Below are positions 50,301 through 58,291 of a stretch of 64,000 bases of DNA, one piece after another (the stretch's first letter is position 1; the number at the start of each line of letters is the position of its first letter). This DNA comes from Hyphomicrobiales bacterium (lineage in GTDB: Bacteria > Pseudomonadota > Alphaproteobacteria > Rhizobiales > Beijerinckiaceae): NCBI GenBank assembly GCA_028869185.1, contig JAGWTA010000005.1, positions 1 to 64,000 on the forward strand, given 5' to 3'. The position numbers and the translations under genes were made by a program. Under the pieces are notes generated by a model. It searched no databases and was not told the origin of the DNA. It saw only the letters and a program-made list of their open reading frames with translations.

Positions 50301-50425
50301 TCCTCGCCACCCACGACCGGACCGACCGCGGCACGAAGCATCCGAACTTCGTTCTGGCAATCCAAGCCGTCGACCTTGAAGCGTAACGGGCCTGAAGTGC
50401 TCCTTGTCCCGGCATCTGCGGTCAT
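47369..50425 (-). CDS. P1B-type Zn/Cd/Pb-exporting ATPase with four HMA domains
   Basis: ATP-driven efflux pump, 1018 residues. The N-terminus holds four tandem metal-binding-like domains, each with DC(Q/K/A)(N/D)E instead of CxxC: Cys at 23, 100, 174 and 279, separated by repeats of EVxxLKRExGPLVGGED. A Cys cluster C241/C248/C250 lies before the fourth. The transport core has the TM motif CPC (VLLVIACPCALVIS), TGE (APITGESVP), DKTGT, SEHP and GDGVNDAP. Most relatives have one or two such domains. It is divergent from merR and is the first gene of the minus-strand cargo run. Confidence 0.94.
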   Translation of the reverse strand: MTADAGTRSTSGPLRFKVDGLDCQNEVRMLRAAVGPVVGGEDKLSFDTKGGVMEVVGQSAPALGAIEQAVASTGMQAKLLPQSDKPTASAWLFKVEGLDCKNEVAILKREIGPLVGGEDRLAFDTTKGLMTVAPRQRTSIDEFLRGLSKTGMSGSLVGDGSDEAVFLRVHGLDCKNEVAALTRELGPLVGEDNLAFDTAQGAMTVAPQNRATLQQIEQAVARTGMRAEPWSSPSVAEPATCDAAGSACSCTAEVQEALSLPLPTNLPGGVVYRIHGMDCADEIAALKREVGPLVGEDRLAFDLLNGRMSIDITPDAALEARIEKAVSRAGLRAEPWTEGVTSEAAQAEERRRRIQSWLTGASGVFAALGFAVHAWLAGGIIAAFEAGEHAVGATPLPSIILYSLAVLCAVRYVAPKAWFAARRLRPDMNLLMVIAVAGAIGIGAWFEAATVSFFFALALALEAWSLGRARRAVAALMELAPPTARIKLEDGTERDIPAAEVRVGAHIIIRPGDKVPLDGRVAAGESEVNQAPITGESVPVFKSEGDEVFAGTINGEGALDVVTTKAANDTTLAQIIRMVGSAQGRRAPSEQWVEKFARIYTPVVMALAIAIFLVPPLLLGGGWEVWFYRALVLLVIACPCALVISTPVTIVAALAGAAKQGVLVKGGVHLETPARLKAIAMDKTGTLTEGRPRVVEIVALGNRSEGDVLRLAAALEARSEHPIARAILARATEGGIATQPAEAVQAITGRGMTGRVSGREVWLGSRRYLDERAISSTAILERADALSWAGRTIVAVGDSQEVWGLIAVADAVRAEAKDIVTALHRAGIEKVVMLTGDNRATAEAIAKQTGIDEVRAELLPGDKVAAVEDLVRRYGAVAMVGDGVNDAPAMGRANLGIAMGAMGSDAAIETADVALMSDDLSRLPWLVRHSRATLTVIRQNIAFSIAVKLLFTVLTIIGLASLWGAIAADVGASLLVVSNGLRLLNRGQRQTEGGPTGGAKVRTDERGHSAAASPAPAH

Positions 50426-50575
50426 CGCGACCTCCTGAATAGCTTAACTGTCTTGAGCGTGGCTCGACTCCTGAGCGTACCCAACATTCTGTAGTCGCTG
50501 CAAAATCAAGGAGCCCAAGCCAAGTTTGCTGTTGGCTGCCATTGGGGTCACCTCGACAAGTTCGACATGACGACC

Positions 50576-50606
50576 CATATGGACCCTGTAGCAACTATAG
50601 GGTCAA
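50576..50606 (-). promoter_or_regulatory. MerR-type operator/promoter of the P1B ATPase
   Basis: On the minus strand a -35 TTGACC (50601-50606) and a -10 CATATG (50576-50581) are 19 bp apart, the over-long spacer of MerR-activated promoters. An imperfect dyad at 50582-50604, GACCCTGTAGC-A-ACTATAGGGTC, fills the spacer. It lies 5 bases before the merR ATG and about 150 bases before the ATPase start. Confidence 0.9.
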
Positions 50607-50610
50607 GGCC

Positions 50611-51033
50611 ATGACAGGCGACTTCCTGGCGATCGGGGAACTGGGGCGCAGAACCGACACCAAGGTCGAGACCATCCGCTATTACGAGCGGATCGGTCTG
50701 CTGGCCGCGCCGCGCCGGACGGCCGGCAATTATCGCGCCTATGGAGCGGAGCACCTGATTCGCCTCAGCTTCATCCGACGCTCGCGAGACCTTGGATTTT
50801 CGCTCGACCAGGTGCGCGCATTGCTCGATCTGGCCGATCAGCGCGACCGGTCTTGCGACGCCGTCGATGCGATCGCAAAAGAACACCGGGCCGAGGTTGA
50901 CCGAAAGATCGCCGACTTGCGCGCGTTGCGTCGCGAATTGGATAGTATGATCGATCAATGCCGCTGCGGCACCGTTGCCGATTGTCGGATCATCGAAGCT
51001 CTATCGCCCCAAGCTCAACTGCGACCAAGATAA
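50611..51033 (+). CDS. MerR-family divalent-metal regulator (PbrR/CadR/ZntR-type)
   Basis: A 140-residue activator. The N-terminal winged HTH (LAIGELGRRTDTKVETIRYY) is followed by a dimerisation helix and C-terminal metal loop. Cys at 82, 117, 119 and 125 (DQCRCGTVADC) suit Pb, Cd or Zn sensing better than Hg or Cu. The ATG at 50611 lies 5 bases from the operator; the frame is open to 50542 but would cross it. Divergent from the ATPase it should control. No canonical ribosome site is visible. Confidence 0.92.
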   Translation: MTGDFLAIGELGRRTDTKVETIRYYERIGLLAAPRRTAGNYRAYGAEHLIRLSFIRRSRDLGFSLDQVRALLDLADQRDRSCDAVDAIAKEHRAEVDRKIADLRALRRELDSMIDQCRCGTVADCRIIEALSPQAQLRPR

Positions 51034-51137
51034 CTGGGGCGTCTTCTTCTCTGGCTTGCCGCAGGTTTTACGACGGCTCATCGACCATCTTAATGCGGCT
51101 CACGAAATAGCTGGACGTCGCCACTATCACACTGGCG

Positions 51138-51734
51138 CTAAAGAATGCTGGTGATCAGCCGATCGGCCCGCGTTCCTTCCCGATAGAGTGAGCGGACCAG
51201 AATGGCAGCGACAATCCCGGTCGAGGCCCCGCCGAGAATGTCGCCGACATAGTGCGTTCCGACATAGACCCGGGAGATCGTCACAAGCACGGCGACGGCT
51301 AGGAACCACCGACCAAGTCGCCGCATGCCGTGTAGCAGGAAGGCTGCCGCGACGGCGAAGGTCGCAGTGGCGTGATCGGAGGGGAATGACGGATCGACGC
51401 TACGGTCGATCAGAAGATGCGTGATGCCGCCATCATATGGCCGTATCCGATGGACGAACAACAGTATGATCTGGTTGATCGCAAGGCCAAGGAGAAAGGA
51501 AAACCCAGCGGCGACGAGAACGTGCCTGTTATGCGATCTGTCCGGACCTCGCCACCATTGTCCGGCGACAGCCAGGACAAGAAGCGGGATGCCGACCGCC
51601 GAGACCCAGATCATCAGGAAATCGATCGTGGCGCTCGCTCCGGCGAGGCAGTTGATGGCGCGAGTCGTTGCGGCGTCGACGTCGTATAGCTGCAAAGCTA
51701 AATCCTCATCTCGTTGTCGGCACCTTACGGACAT
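51138..51734 (-). CDS. PAP2 membrane phosphatase (PbrB-like)
   Basis: A 198-residue PAP2/undecaprenyl-pyrophosphatase-type enzyme. The three phosphatase motifs are present in order: VHRIRP, PSFPSDHATATF and SRVYVGTHYVGDILGG. In pbr systems PbrB releases phosphate in the periplasm to precipitate lead pumped out by the ATPase. That role is inferred here from the neighbours. It is downstream of the MFS gene on the same strand with 29 bases between. Confidence 0.85.
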   Translation of the reverse strand: MSVRCRQRDEDLALQLYDVDAATTRAINCLAGASATIDFLMIWVSAVGIPLLVLAVAGQWWRGPDRSHNRHVLVAAGFSFLLGLAINQIILLFVHRIRPYDGGITHLLIDRSVDPSFPSDHATATFAVAAAFLLHGMRRLGRWFLAVAVLVTISRVYVGTHYVGDILGGASTGIVAAILVRSLYREGTRADRLITSIL

Positions 51735-51763
51735 GTCGGTGCATAGCGTGAATGATGTTCTTG

Positions 51764-52987
51764 TCAGACTTGGCGTAGACCTTTCAGCCGGCCGCGAACA
51801 AGCAGCAGACCCAACGTGGTCAGCACGGCGAAAGCAACGCCTGCGAGGAAGGTCGCTTGCGGTCCGATCGCATCCCAGAGTGTTCCGGCTATCACGCTGG
51901 CGGCCAGCAGCATCAGACCGGTGACGAGATTGAACATGCCATAGGCGGTACCTCGAAGCTCGCCGGGAGCAGCCTCAGCGATCAGTGTCGCGAAAAGCCC
52001 TTGGGTGAAGCCCATATGCAGGCCCCAGAGCACGACACCGAAGCCGATTCCCAAAAGGGAGGTGGCGAAAGCGAGTGTGAGATCGGCGAGGACAAGTAAG
52101 ACCATGCCGAGGATCAGGATTGTCATCCGGTCCATCCGGTCGGACAGAATGCCGATCGGATAGGCCGAGAGCGAATAGGCAAGGCTCATCAGCACTAGCA
52201 CGATCGGGACGAGCGCCAGCGGCAGGCCGATCGACTGGGCGCGCAGGACGAGAAAGGCTTCGCTGAAGCGCGCGAGCGTGAACACCGCCGCGACTGCTAC
52301 GACCCACCAATAGGCCGAGCCGAGGCGGCGCAGTTCCGCGCGATGCAGCGGCATACGGACTTTGCGCAGCTCCTTCGACCGCTCCGGCTCCTTCACGGCG
52401 ACGAGAATGAGCGCGACCGATAGGAAAGCCGGAATGACGGCGATCCAGAACACGGTCTGGAAATGGTCCGCCGTCAGCCACATCAGACCGATGGCGAGAA
52501 GCGGGCCGATGAAGGCGCCCACCGTGTCGAGCGACTGGCGCAGGCCGAAACTGGCGCCGCGCAGTTCGGGCGGCGCGATGTCGGCAACGAGTGCATCGCG
52601 CGGCGCGCCACGGATGCCCTTGCCCACGCGATCGATAAAGCGCGCGGCGACGAGCCAATCGAGTGAGGAAGCGAGCGGAAAGATCGGCTTGGTGAAAGCG
52701 GCGAGCCCGTAGCCAAGGGCGGCGAGAAACTTGCGCTTGCCGAGCCAGTCGCTGAGAGCGCCCGAAAAAACCTTTGTAATCGAGGCGGTCGCTTCGGCGA
52801 TGCCCTCGATGATGCCGACGGCCAGCGTCGAAGTCCCGAGCACCGTCACCATGTAGATGGGCAACAACGCGTGGATCATCTCCGAGGAGATGTCCATCAG
52901 CATCGAGACGAAGCCCAGAGCCCACACGCCGGCTGGAATGCTCTGCCGCTCTCCGGAGACCAGGGTCTTCTCCGTAATCTTATCCAT
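51764..52987 (-). CDS. MFS transporter
   Basis: A 407-residue inner-membrane transporter with twelve predicted TM segments. The loop-2/3 motif GALSDWLGKRKFLA and the loop 8/9 motif GILSDRMDRMTI are present, as is RGAPRDALVADIAPPELRG. Genes like this follow ChrB-N genes on metal islands; chromate or another anion/metal substrate is plausible but unproven. The ATG at 52987 is preferred; the frame is open to 53050. Confidence 0.82.
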   Translation of the reverse strand: MDKITEKTLVSGERQSIPAGVWALGFVSMLMDISSEMIHALLPIYMVTVLGTSTLAVGIIEGIAEATASITKVFSGALSDWLGKRKFLAALGYGLAAFTKPIFPLASSLDWLVAARFIDRVGKGIRGAPRDALVADIAPPELRGASFGLRQSLDTVGAFIGPLLAIGLMWLTADHFQTVFWIAVIPAFLSVALILVAVKEPERSKELRKVRMPLHRAELRRLGSAYWWVVAVAAVFTLARFSEAFLVLRAQSIGLPLALVPIVLVLMSLAYSLSAYPIGILSDRMDRMTILILGMVLLVLADLTLAFATSLLGIGFGVVLWGLHMGFTQGLFATLIAEAAPGELRGTAYGMFNLVTGLMLLAASVIAGTLWDAIGPQATFLAGVAFAVLTTLGLLLVRGRLKGLRQV

Positions 52988-53071
52988 CTCATCGGTTCTC
53001 TTCGTGAGCGTTGAAGGCGCGCCGGGCATAGTTGTCGAGAAGGGCTTCACAGCTGTAGGCGGCCAACTGCT

Positions 53072-53737
53072 TCAGGTGGAATTGGTGCTTGAGCTGCTTG
53101 AGCGGTTTTCGTCCTGCGCCTCAAATACTTCGCGCGCATAGTCATCCAACAGGGTTGCGCAACGAGCGAGTCGTTCCTCAGCTTCGGAGCGGAGGGAGGC
53201 ATTGTAGAAGTCGAGACGGATGATTTTCTCGATCCACGCGCGCAGCTTCGTCAGATCCTCTTCGTTTTCTTCAACCTCGGCATAGGTGAACTTCCCGTTT
53301 CCGCGCTCCTTCGCTATTTCGCCGTCAAAGTCGTCGCAGCGGCTGATGAATTCGCGATAGGCCTCATCCCGCTCGGCTGAAAATCGAGCGATCACCTTCT
53401 GCTCCTGCGTGTGGTCAAGCCCCACGGTTTCGAGAAGCACTGCGTCGCCATCCATCTCGGAGATCTCGTTCTGCAGGACCTTCAAACGCCGCTCATGTGT
53501 GTCAATCTTGGGTAACAAGCACACGCCATTTTGCAGATAGATGGCCCCCATAGCCTTTAATTTGCGCCATAACGCGATGCGTCGCTTTGCCGGTTCAGCG
53601 GGCACCTTGTACGTCAGAAGCAGCCAGGACCGAGAACCGCCTTGGCGGGCTTTTTCGGATTTCAACCTGACGGTCTGCGGCCCTTGTTTGATCTCCGGGC
53701 GGCGCACTCTTTTTGCGCGGCTGTGTTCTGTTGTCAT
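53072..53737 (-). CDS. ChrB N-terminal-domain protein
   Basis: A 221-residue protein with the ChrB-N fold (SWLLLTYKVPAEPAKRRIAL, LKAMGAIYLQNGVCLLP), a helical middle rich in Glu/Arg and a Ser-rich end (ENRSSSSSTNST). The C-terminal catalytic part of full ChrB is absent. ChrB-type proteins regulate chromate resistance. A longer frame from 53809 would end 6 bases from the palindrome at 53815-53832, so the ATG at 53737 is preferred. It precedes the MFS gene on the same strand. Confidence 0.78.
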   Translation of the reverse strand: MTTEHSRAKRVRRPEIKQGPQTVRLKSEKARQGGSRSWLLLTYKVPAEPAKRRIALWRKLKAMGAIYLQNGVCLLPKIDTHERRLKVLQNEISEMDGDAVLLETVGLDHTQEQKVIARFSAERDEAYREFISRCDDFDGEIAKERGNGKFTYAEVEENEEDLTKLRAWIEKIIRLDFYNASLRSEAEERLARCATLLDDYAREVFEAQDENRSSSSSTNST

Positions 53738-53814
53738 GATTTTTGATTCGACTTCGGAAACCTTGGCCGGTCCCCTGACAGTCGCTCCTTGAACCGATTC
53801 AATATCCACGATAG

Positions 53815-53832
53815 ATGTTACGGCCGTAACAT
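53815..53832. promoter_or_regulatory. 18-bp perfect palindrome in the divergent promoter
   Basis: ATGTTACGGCCGTAACAT is perfectly self-complementary. It lies between the ChrB-N gene (minus) and the MFP-RND pair (plus, first ATG at 53875), so one dimeric regulator could control both directions. The ChrB-N protein is the nearest candidate binder. Confidence 0.8.
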
Positions 53833-53874
53833 TTTATCTGTCCATATATTCCAAAAAATCGAGGCTGGCCATAT

Positions 53875-54909
53875 ATGTCTTGCCAACAAATGCGCGCCGT
53901 GGCCGCACTCCGCGTAGCGCTGCTTGTGCTGACCATTTGGGGCGGCGCCGTCCAAATCGGGCAGGCTCAGCCCGCCGCTCGGTCGCAGCCGACCGATTCC
54001 GCCGCAGGCGACCCGACAATGGTCAAGCTTTCTCCGGAACAGCAGAAGCAGGTTGGGCTTCAGACCACAGAGCTGATCGTGGAACCCCATCCCGAGCAGT
54101 TCCGTGCCTACGGCGCCGTCCTGGATATCGCCCGCGTAACTGAACTCACGAACAGTTATGCCAATGCCCAAGCGCAGCTCCAGATGGCGCAGGCAAGATT
54201 CGACGTCGCAAGGAGCGCATTCGAGCGCGCGAAGAATCTGGCGCAGTCCGCAGCGCTTCCCAGGAAGGATGCCGAAGCCGCCGAGGGAACGTTCCGTGCT
54301 GAACAGGCCGCGCTGACGGCCGCTGAATCGCAGGTGAGGACCTTGGCGGCGACGGCGCAACAGGAGTGGGGTCCGCTGATCGGCAAAGCAATCGTCGAGC
54401 GCTCGCCAACCGTTGTCCGGCTGATTGAGCGTGAAAGGTTTCTGGTTCAGGTGACGCTACAGCCCGGCGTCACCTTGGCGGACCCTCCTCGGACGGCCCT
54501 CGCACAGGCACCCGCGCGCGACGCCAACATCGACCTTCAGTACCTCTCCCCGGCAACCCGGACGGATGCGCGCATTCAGGGCGTGAGCTACTTCTTCACG
54601 GCGCAGGGGGACAGCGGCCTGCTGCCAGGAATGAACACGACGGTGTATGTGCCGTCTGGCAAGACCTACGACGGAGTGTTCGTCGAGGACACAGCCATCG
54701 TGCGCTGGCAGGGACGCTCCTGGGTGTACCTGCGCGTCGGTCCCGAGGCGTTCAAGCGGCACCCGATCAGCACTGACCAACCGGTCTCCGACGACGATTA
54801 TGTCGTGCGAGACCTTCCAGCCGGCGCGGAAATCGTGACCCGTGGCGCGCAGGTCCTCCTTTCCGAGGAGGCCAAGAGCGAGCTTCGAGGCAACGCCGAC
54901 AATGACTGA
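53875..54909 (+). CDS. RND membrane-fusion protein
   Basis: Periplasmic adaptor of 344 residues. A signal sequence ends near GQAQPAARSQ, followed by a lipoyl/HlyD-like barrel, a helical hairpin (QAQLQMAQARFDVARSAF...AAEGTFRAEQAALTAAESQV) and a beta-barrel (DSGLLPGMNTTVYVPSGK). It overlaps the downstream permease by 8 bases. No OMF gene is present, so it may use another outer-membrane channel such as CzcC. Confidence 0.85.
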   Translation: MSCQQMRAVAALRVALLVLTIWGGAVQIGQAQPAARSQPTDSAAGDPTMVKLSPEQQKQVGLQTTELIVEPHPEQFRAYGAVLDIARVTELTNSYANAQAQLQMAQARFDVARSAFERAKNLAQSAALPRKDAEAAEGTFRAEQAALTAAESQVRTLAATAQQEWGPLIGKAIVERSPTVVRLIERERFLVQVTLQPGVTLADPPRTALAQAPARDANIDLQYLSPATRTDARIQGVSYFFTAQGDSGLLPGMNTTVYVPSGKTYDGVFVEDTAIVRWQGRSWVYLRVGPEAFKRHPISTDQPVSDDDYVVRDLPAGAEIVTRGAQVLLSEEAKSELRGNADND

Positions 54910-57900
54910 CGGCGATCTCGGCACCCACGCGGGGCCCCAAGCAGCTCTGGTCTCGTCTGCCATTCGCTTCCGTGGAATCGTGCTCGCTTTGGCGTGCGCG
55001 CTGTTGGGCTACGGATTGTATTCGCTTGCGAGCGCCAAGTATGGCGTCTTCCCCGAATTCGCGCCACCGCAAGTCGCGATTCAGACGGAAGCGCCCGGGC
55101 TGAGCCCGGAGCAAGTCGAGATTCTTGTCACCCAGCCGATCGAAACGTCCATCAACGGATTGGCGGGCGTCGAAAGTATGCGTTCGTCCTCGATTCAGGG
55201 CTTGTCGGTCATCACGGTTGTATTCCGCCCCGGCAGCGAGATTTACCGCGCGCGCCAACTCGTGAACGAGCGCGTCGCGGTGATCGCCACCCGGCTCCCG
55301 CAGGGCGTCCAACCTCCCGCGATGACCCCGTTGACCCCAACCGCCGGCACGGTTCTGGTCATCGGTCTGACGTCCGATCAGCGCTCGTTAATGGATTTGC
55401 GCACCATCGCGGACTGGACCGTGGCGAGGCGCCTGTTGGCCGTGCCAGGTGTCGCGCAAGTTTCGACCTACGGCAGAGACGTGAGATCCCTACAGGTGCA
55501 GGTCCGCCCGGACGATCTGATCCGGTTTCGGGTTGGCATGAATGACGTCCTGGCCGCCGCGCGCAAGGCCACAGGGGTGCGGGGCGCCGGTTTCGTAGAC
55601 ACGGTCAATCAGCGCATTACGCTCCAGACCTTTGGCCAGTCGTTGACACCGGAGCAAGTCGCCCGCACCGTTCTGATGCATGAAGGCGGCGCAAGCGTGG
55701 TGCTCGGGGACGTCGCGAACGTCGTTGTGGCTCCCGAACCGCCGATCGGCGCTGCTCTCATCAATGGCAGGCCAGGCATCGTGCTGATGTTAAGCCAGCA
55801 ATACGGAGCCAACACGCGGGAAGTCACAACGCGGGTGGAAGTTGCGCTGCAAGAACTGCGACCGGCGCTTGAGCGTGAAAAGGTTCAACTTCATGCCGAT
55901 TTGTTTCGGCCGGCCAATTTCATCGACACGGCAACCCAAAACGTGCTGCACGCCCTCCTGATCGGGGGCGCGCTGGTGATCATCATTCTGTTCCTTTTCC
56001 TGTTCGACTGGCGTACCTCGATCATCAGTTGTACCGCGATCCCGCTCTCGCTGGTCGCGGCGGTGCTTGCCCTGCAATGGATGGGTGAGACCCTCAATAC
56101 CATGACACTCGGTGGGCTCGCCATTGCCATCGGCGAGGTGGTCGATGACGCGGTGATCGGCGTCGAGAACGTCGTGCGCCGATTGCGCGAGAATCGCCGA
56201 TTGGCTGAACCGAGAGCCGAGGGCCGCGTCGTGTTCGACGCGATCCTCGAGGTCCGCAGCGCCGTCGTGTACGCGACCTTCGCTGTCTTGCTGGTGTTCT
56301 TTCCTGTCCTCACGCTCTCAGGCGTCGGTGGACGTCTGTTCGGGCCTTTGGGTATCGCCTACATCCTTGCGGTGCTCGCCTCCCTCGCGGTCGCGCTGAC
56401 CGTTACGCCCGCGCTTTCGATGTTGCTACTCGTCGGAAAGAACCGAAGGGAGCATCGGGACCCGCCAGTGGTTCGCTGGTCGCGCGGCTATTATGAAAAG
56501 CTGCTCCGGCGCATTGAGCGCTTTCCGAGGCTCGTCGTCGCAACAGCCTTTGCCCTTACCATCGCGGGCGCGGCGATGTTGCCGTTCTTTGGCGGTACTT
56601 TCCTGCCCGACTTGCGAGAAGGACATCTCATCCTCCACGTCTCGGCGATACCGGGCACTTCGCTCGACGAGTCACTTCGGATCGGAGGCCTGATCACTGA
56701 AGCCCTCCGAAAGGTTCCGGGCGTGCGCAGCGTCGCACAGCACGCAGGGCGTGCCGAAGCCGGCGTGGATACCGTAGGTCCGCACTACAGCGAGTTCGAG
56801 GTTGACCTACAGCCGGGGCTTTCCGGCCACGATCAAACCGTGGCCGAAGCGCACATGCGAGAAGCCCTTGCGAAGTTCGCCGGCATCAGTTTCTCGCTCA
56901 AGACCTATTTGGCGGAGCGGGTGGAGGAAACGGTATCGGGCTTTACCGCCGCGCTGGCCGTGAACGTGTACGGGGCCGATCTCGATTCACTGGAGAGAGC
57001 CGCGCGAGACGTAGCGCGCGAGTTGAGCGAGGTTCCAGGCGCCGTGGATGTCCAGCAACAATCTCCGCGAGGGATGCCGCAGATCAACGTGACGCTACGT
57101 CCCGCCGACCTGCAGCGATGGGGACTCGATGCCGTCGAAGTGCTCGATCTGATCCGCACAGCTTATCAGGGTGATGTCGTCGGGCAGGCATATGAAGGCA
57201 ATGCGGTCTTCAATGTGACCGTGATCCTCGACGCACAGGCGCGCGTCAGGCTCACGCAGATTGGCGATCTCCCTCTGCGGACGTCGGGCGGAGCCTACGT
57301 TCTTCTGAAGCAGGTGGCCGATGTCTACGAAACATCCGGTCGGTATCAGGTCTTGCATCGAGGCGCGCAGCGCGTTCAGACGGTGACCGCGAACGTAAGC
57401 GGACGTGATCTCGCGTCCTTTGTCAGTGACGCCAAGCGCAAGATCGCCAAAGAAGTCGTGTTGCCACCCGGAGCACACGTGGAGTTCGCCGGCGCTGCCG
57501 AGGCACAAGCTCAGTCGCAGCGTGATCTGCTTGTGAATACACTGCTGGCTGCATTCGGCATCGTTCTTCTGCTTTCGATTGTCACCGGCCACTGGCGCAA
57601 CCTTGTTCTGATTCTGGTCAACCTGCCATTCGCGTTCGTGGGCGGGGTCTTTGCGGTCGCTTTGACCGGCGGACTGCTCTCGCTCGGATCTCTGGTCGGC
57701 TTCGTAACCCTGTTCGGCATCACATTGCGCAATTCCATCCTGATGATTTCGCACTACGAACATCTCGTTATGGTCGAAGGCCGCGCGTGGGTTCTCGAAA
57801 CTGCCGTCGAGGGTGCGGCGGATCGACTCGTTCCGATCCTCATGACATCTCTGGTGACAGGCCTCGGCTTGCTTCCGCTCGCGCTTGGTGCGGGCGAGCC

Positions 57901-58057
57901 GGGGCGAGAAATTGAAGGCCCGATGGCGATCGCTATTCTGGGCGGCCTCATGACGTCGATGGCGCTCAACCTGCTGGTCCTGCCGACACTGGCTCTTCGA
58001 TACGCTCGCTTCGATCGTGGAAAGACAGGTGCGGTCCGAGGGAAGGAGATGGCCTGA
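54902..58057 (+). CDS. Second heavy-metal-type RND permease
   Basis: A 1051-residue RND pump. TM4 reads GLAIAIGEVVDDAVIGVENVV: D415, D416 and E422 remain, but the first Asp of the CzcA DFG...D set is replaced by a small residue, closer to the CusA or uncharacterised HME groups. Two periplasmic porter regions and twelve TM segments are seen. The substrate differs from czcA but cannot be named. The ATG at 54902 overlaps the MFP stop region. Confidence 0.88.
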   Translation: MTDGDLGTHAGPQAALVSSAIRFRGIVLALACALLGYGLYSLASAKYGVFPEFAPPQVAIQTEAPGLSPEQVEILVTQPIETSINGLAGVESMRSSSIQGLSVITVVFRPGSEIYRARQLVNERVAVIATRLPQGVQPPAMTPLTPTAGTVLVIGLTSDQRSLMDLRTIADWTVARRLLAVPGVAQVSTYGRDVRSLQVQVRPDDLIRFRVGMNDVLAAARKATGVRGAGFVDTVNQRITLQTFGQSLTPEQVARTVLMHEGGASVVLGDVANVVVAPEPPIGAALINGRPGIVLMLSQQYGANTREVTTRVEVALQELRPALEREKVQLHADLFRPANFIDTATQNVLHALLIGGALVIIILFLFLFDWRTSIISCTAIPLSLVAAVLALQWMGETLNTMTLGGLAIAIGEVVDDAVIGVENVVRRLRENRRLAEPRAEGRVVFDAILEVRSAVVYATFAVLLVFFPVLTLSGVGGRLFGPLGIAYILAVLASLAVALTVTPALSMLLLVGKNRREHRDPPVVRWSRGYYEKLLRRIERFPRLVVATAFALTIAGAAMLPFFGGTFLPDLREGHLILHVSAIPGTSLDESLRIGGLITEALRKVPGVRSVAQHAGRAEAGVDTVGPHYSEFEVDLQPGLSGHDQTVAEAHMREALAKFAGISFSLKTYLAERVEETVSGFTAALAVNVYGADLDSLERAARDVARELSEVPGAVDVQQQSPRGMPQINVTLRPADLQRWGLDAVEVLDLIRTAYQGDVVGQAYEGNAVFNVTVILDAQARVRLTQIGDLPLRTSGGAYVLLKQVADVYETSGRYQVLHRGAQRVQTVTANVSGRDLASFVSDAKRKIAKEVVLPPGAHVEFAGAAEAQAQSQRDLLVNTLLAAFGIVLLLSIVTGHWRNLVLILVNLPFAFVGGVFAVALTGGLLSLGSLVGFVTLFGITLRNSILMISHYEHLVMVEGRAWVLETAVEGAADRLVPILMTSLVTGLGLLPLALGAGEPGREIEGPMAIAILGGLMTSMALNLLVLPTLALRYARFDRGKTGAVRGKEMA

Positions 58058-58204
58058 TGGTCGGCGCTGTTTTCAGGCCACGGCCTGGACGCGACGAGGT
58101 GGCAAAACGGATCGTGGTGGGCTTGAAAGCAGGTGATGAGGGAAAGCTTCGAGTTCAACGGATGCAACTATCCGAAATCAACTCGCAACCCGGCGAAGAG
58201 AGAC

Positions 58205-58291
58205 TGGTGCGGGCGGTCGGACTCGAACCGACATATTGTTGCCAACGGTGGATTTTGAATCCACTGCGTCTACCAATTCCGCCACGCCCGC
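58205..58291 (-). tRNA. tRNA-Leu(CAA), complete, carried by the island
   Basis: An 87-base tRNA on the minus strand. The acceptor GCGGGCG/CGCCCGC pairs perfectly; the D-arm has GGAATTGGTAGAC; the anticodon stem-loop is GTGGA-TTCAAAA-TCCAC (anticodon CAA, decoding UUG); there is a long variable arm; the T-arm is GTCGG-TTCGAGT-CCGAC; CCA is encoded. The body differs from the host tRNA-Leu(CAA) whose halves flank the island. It is inside the right end, 157 bases from the right core. Confidence 0.96.
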
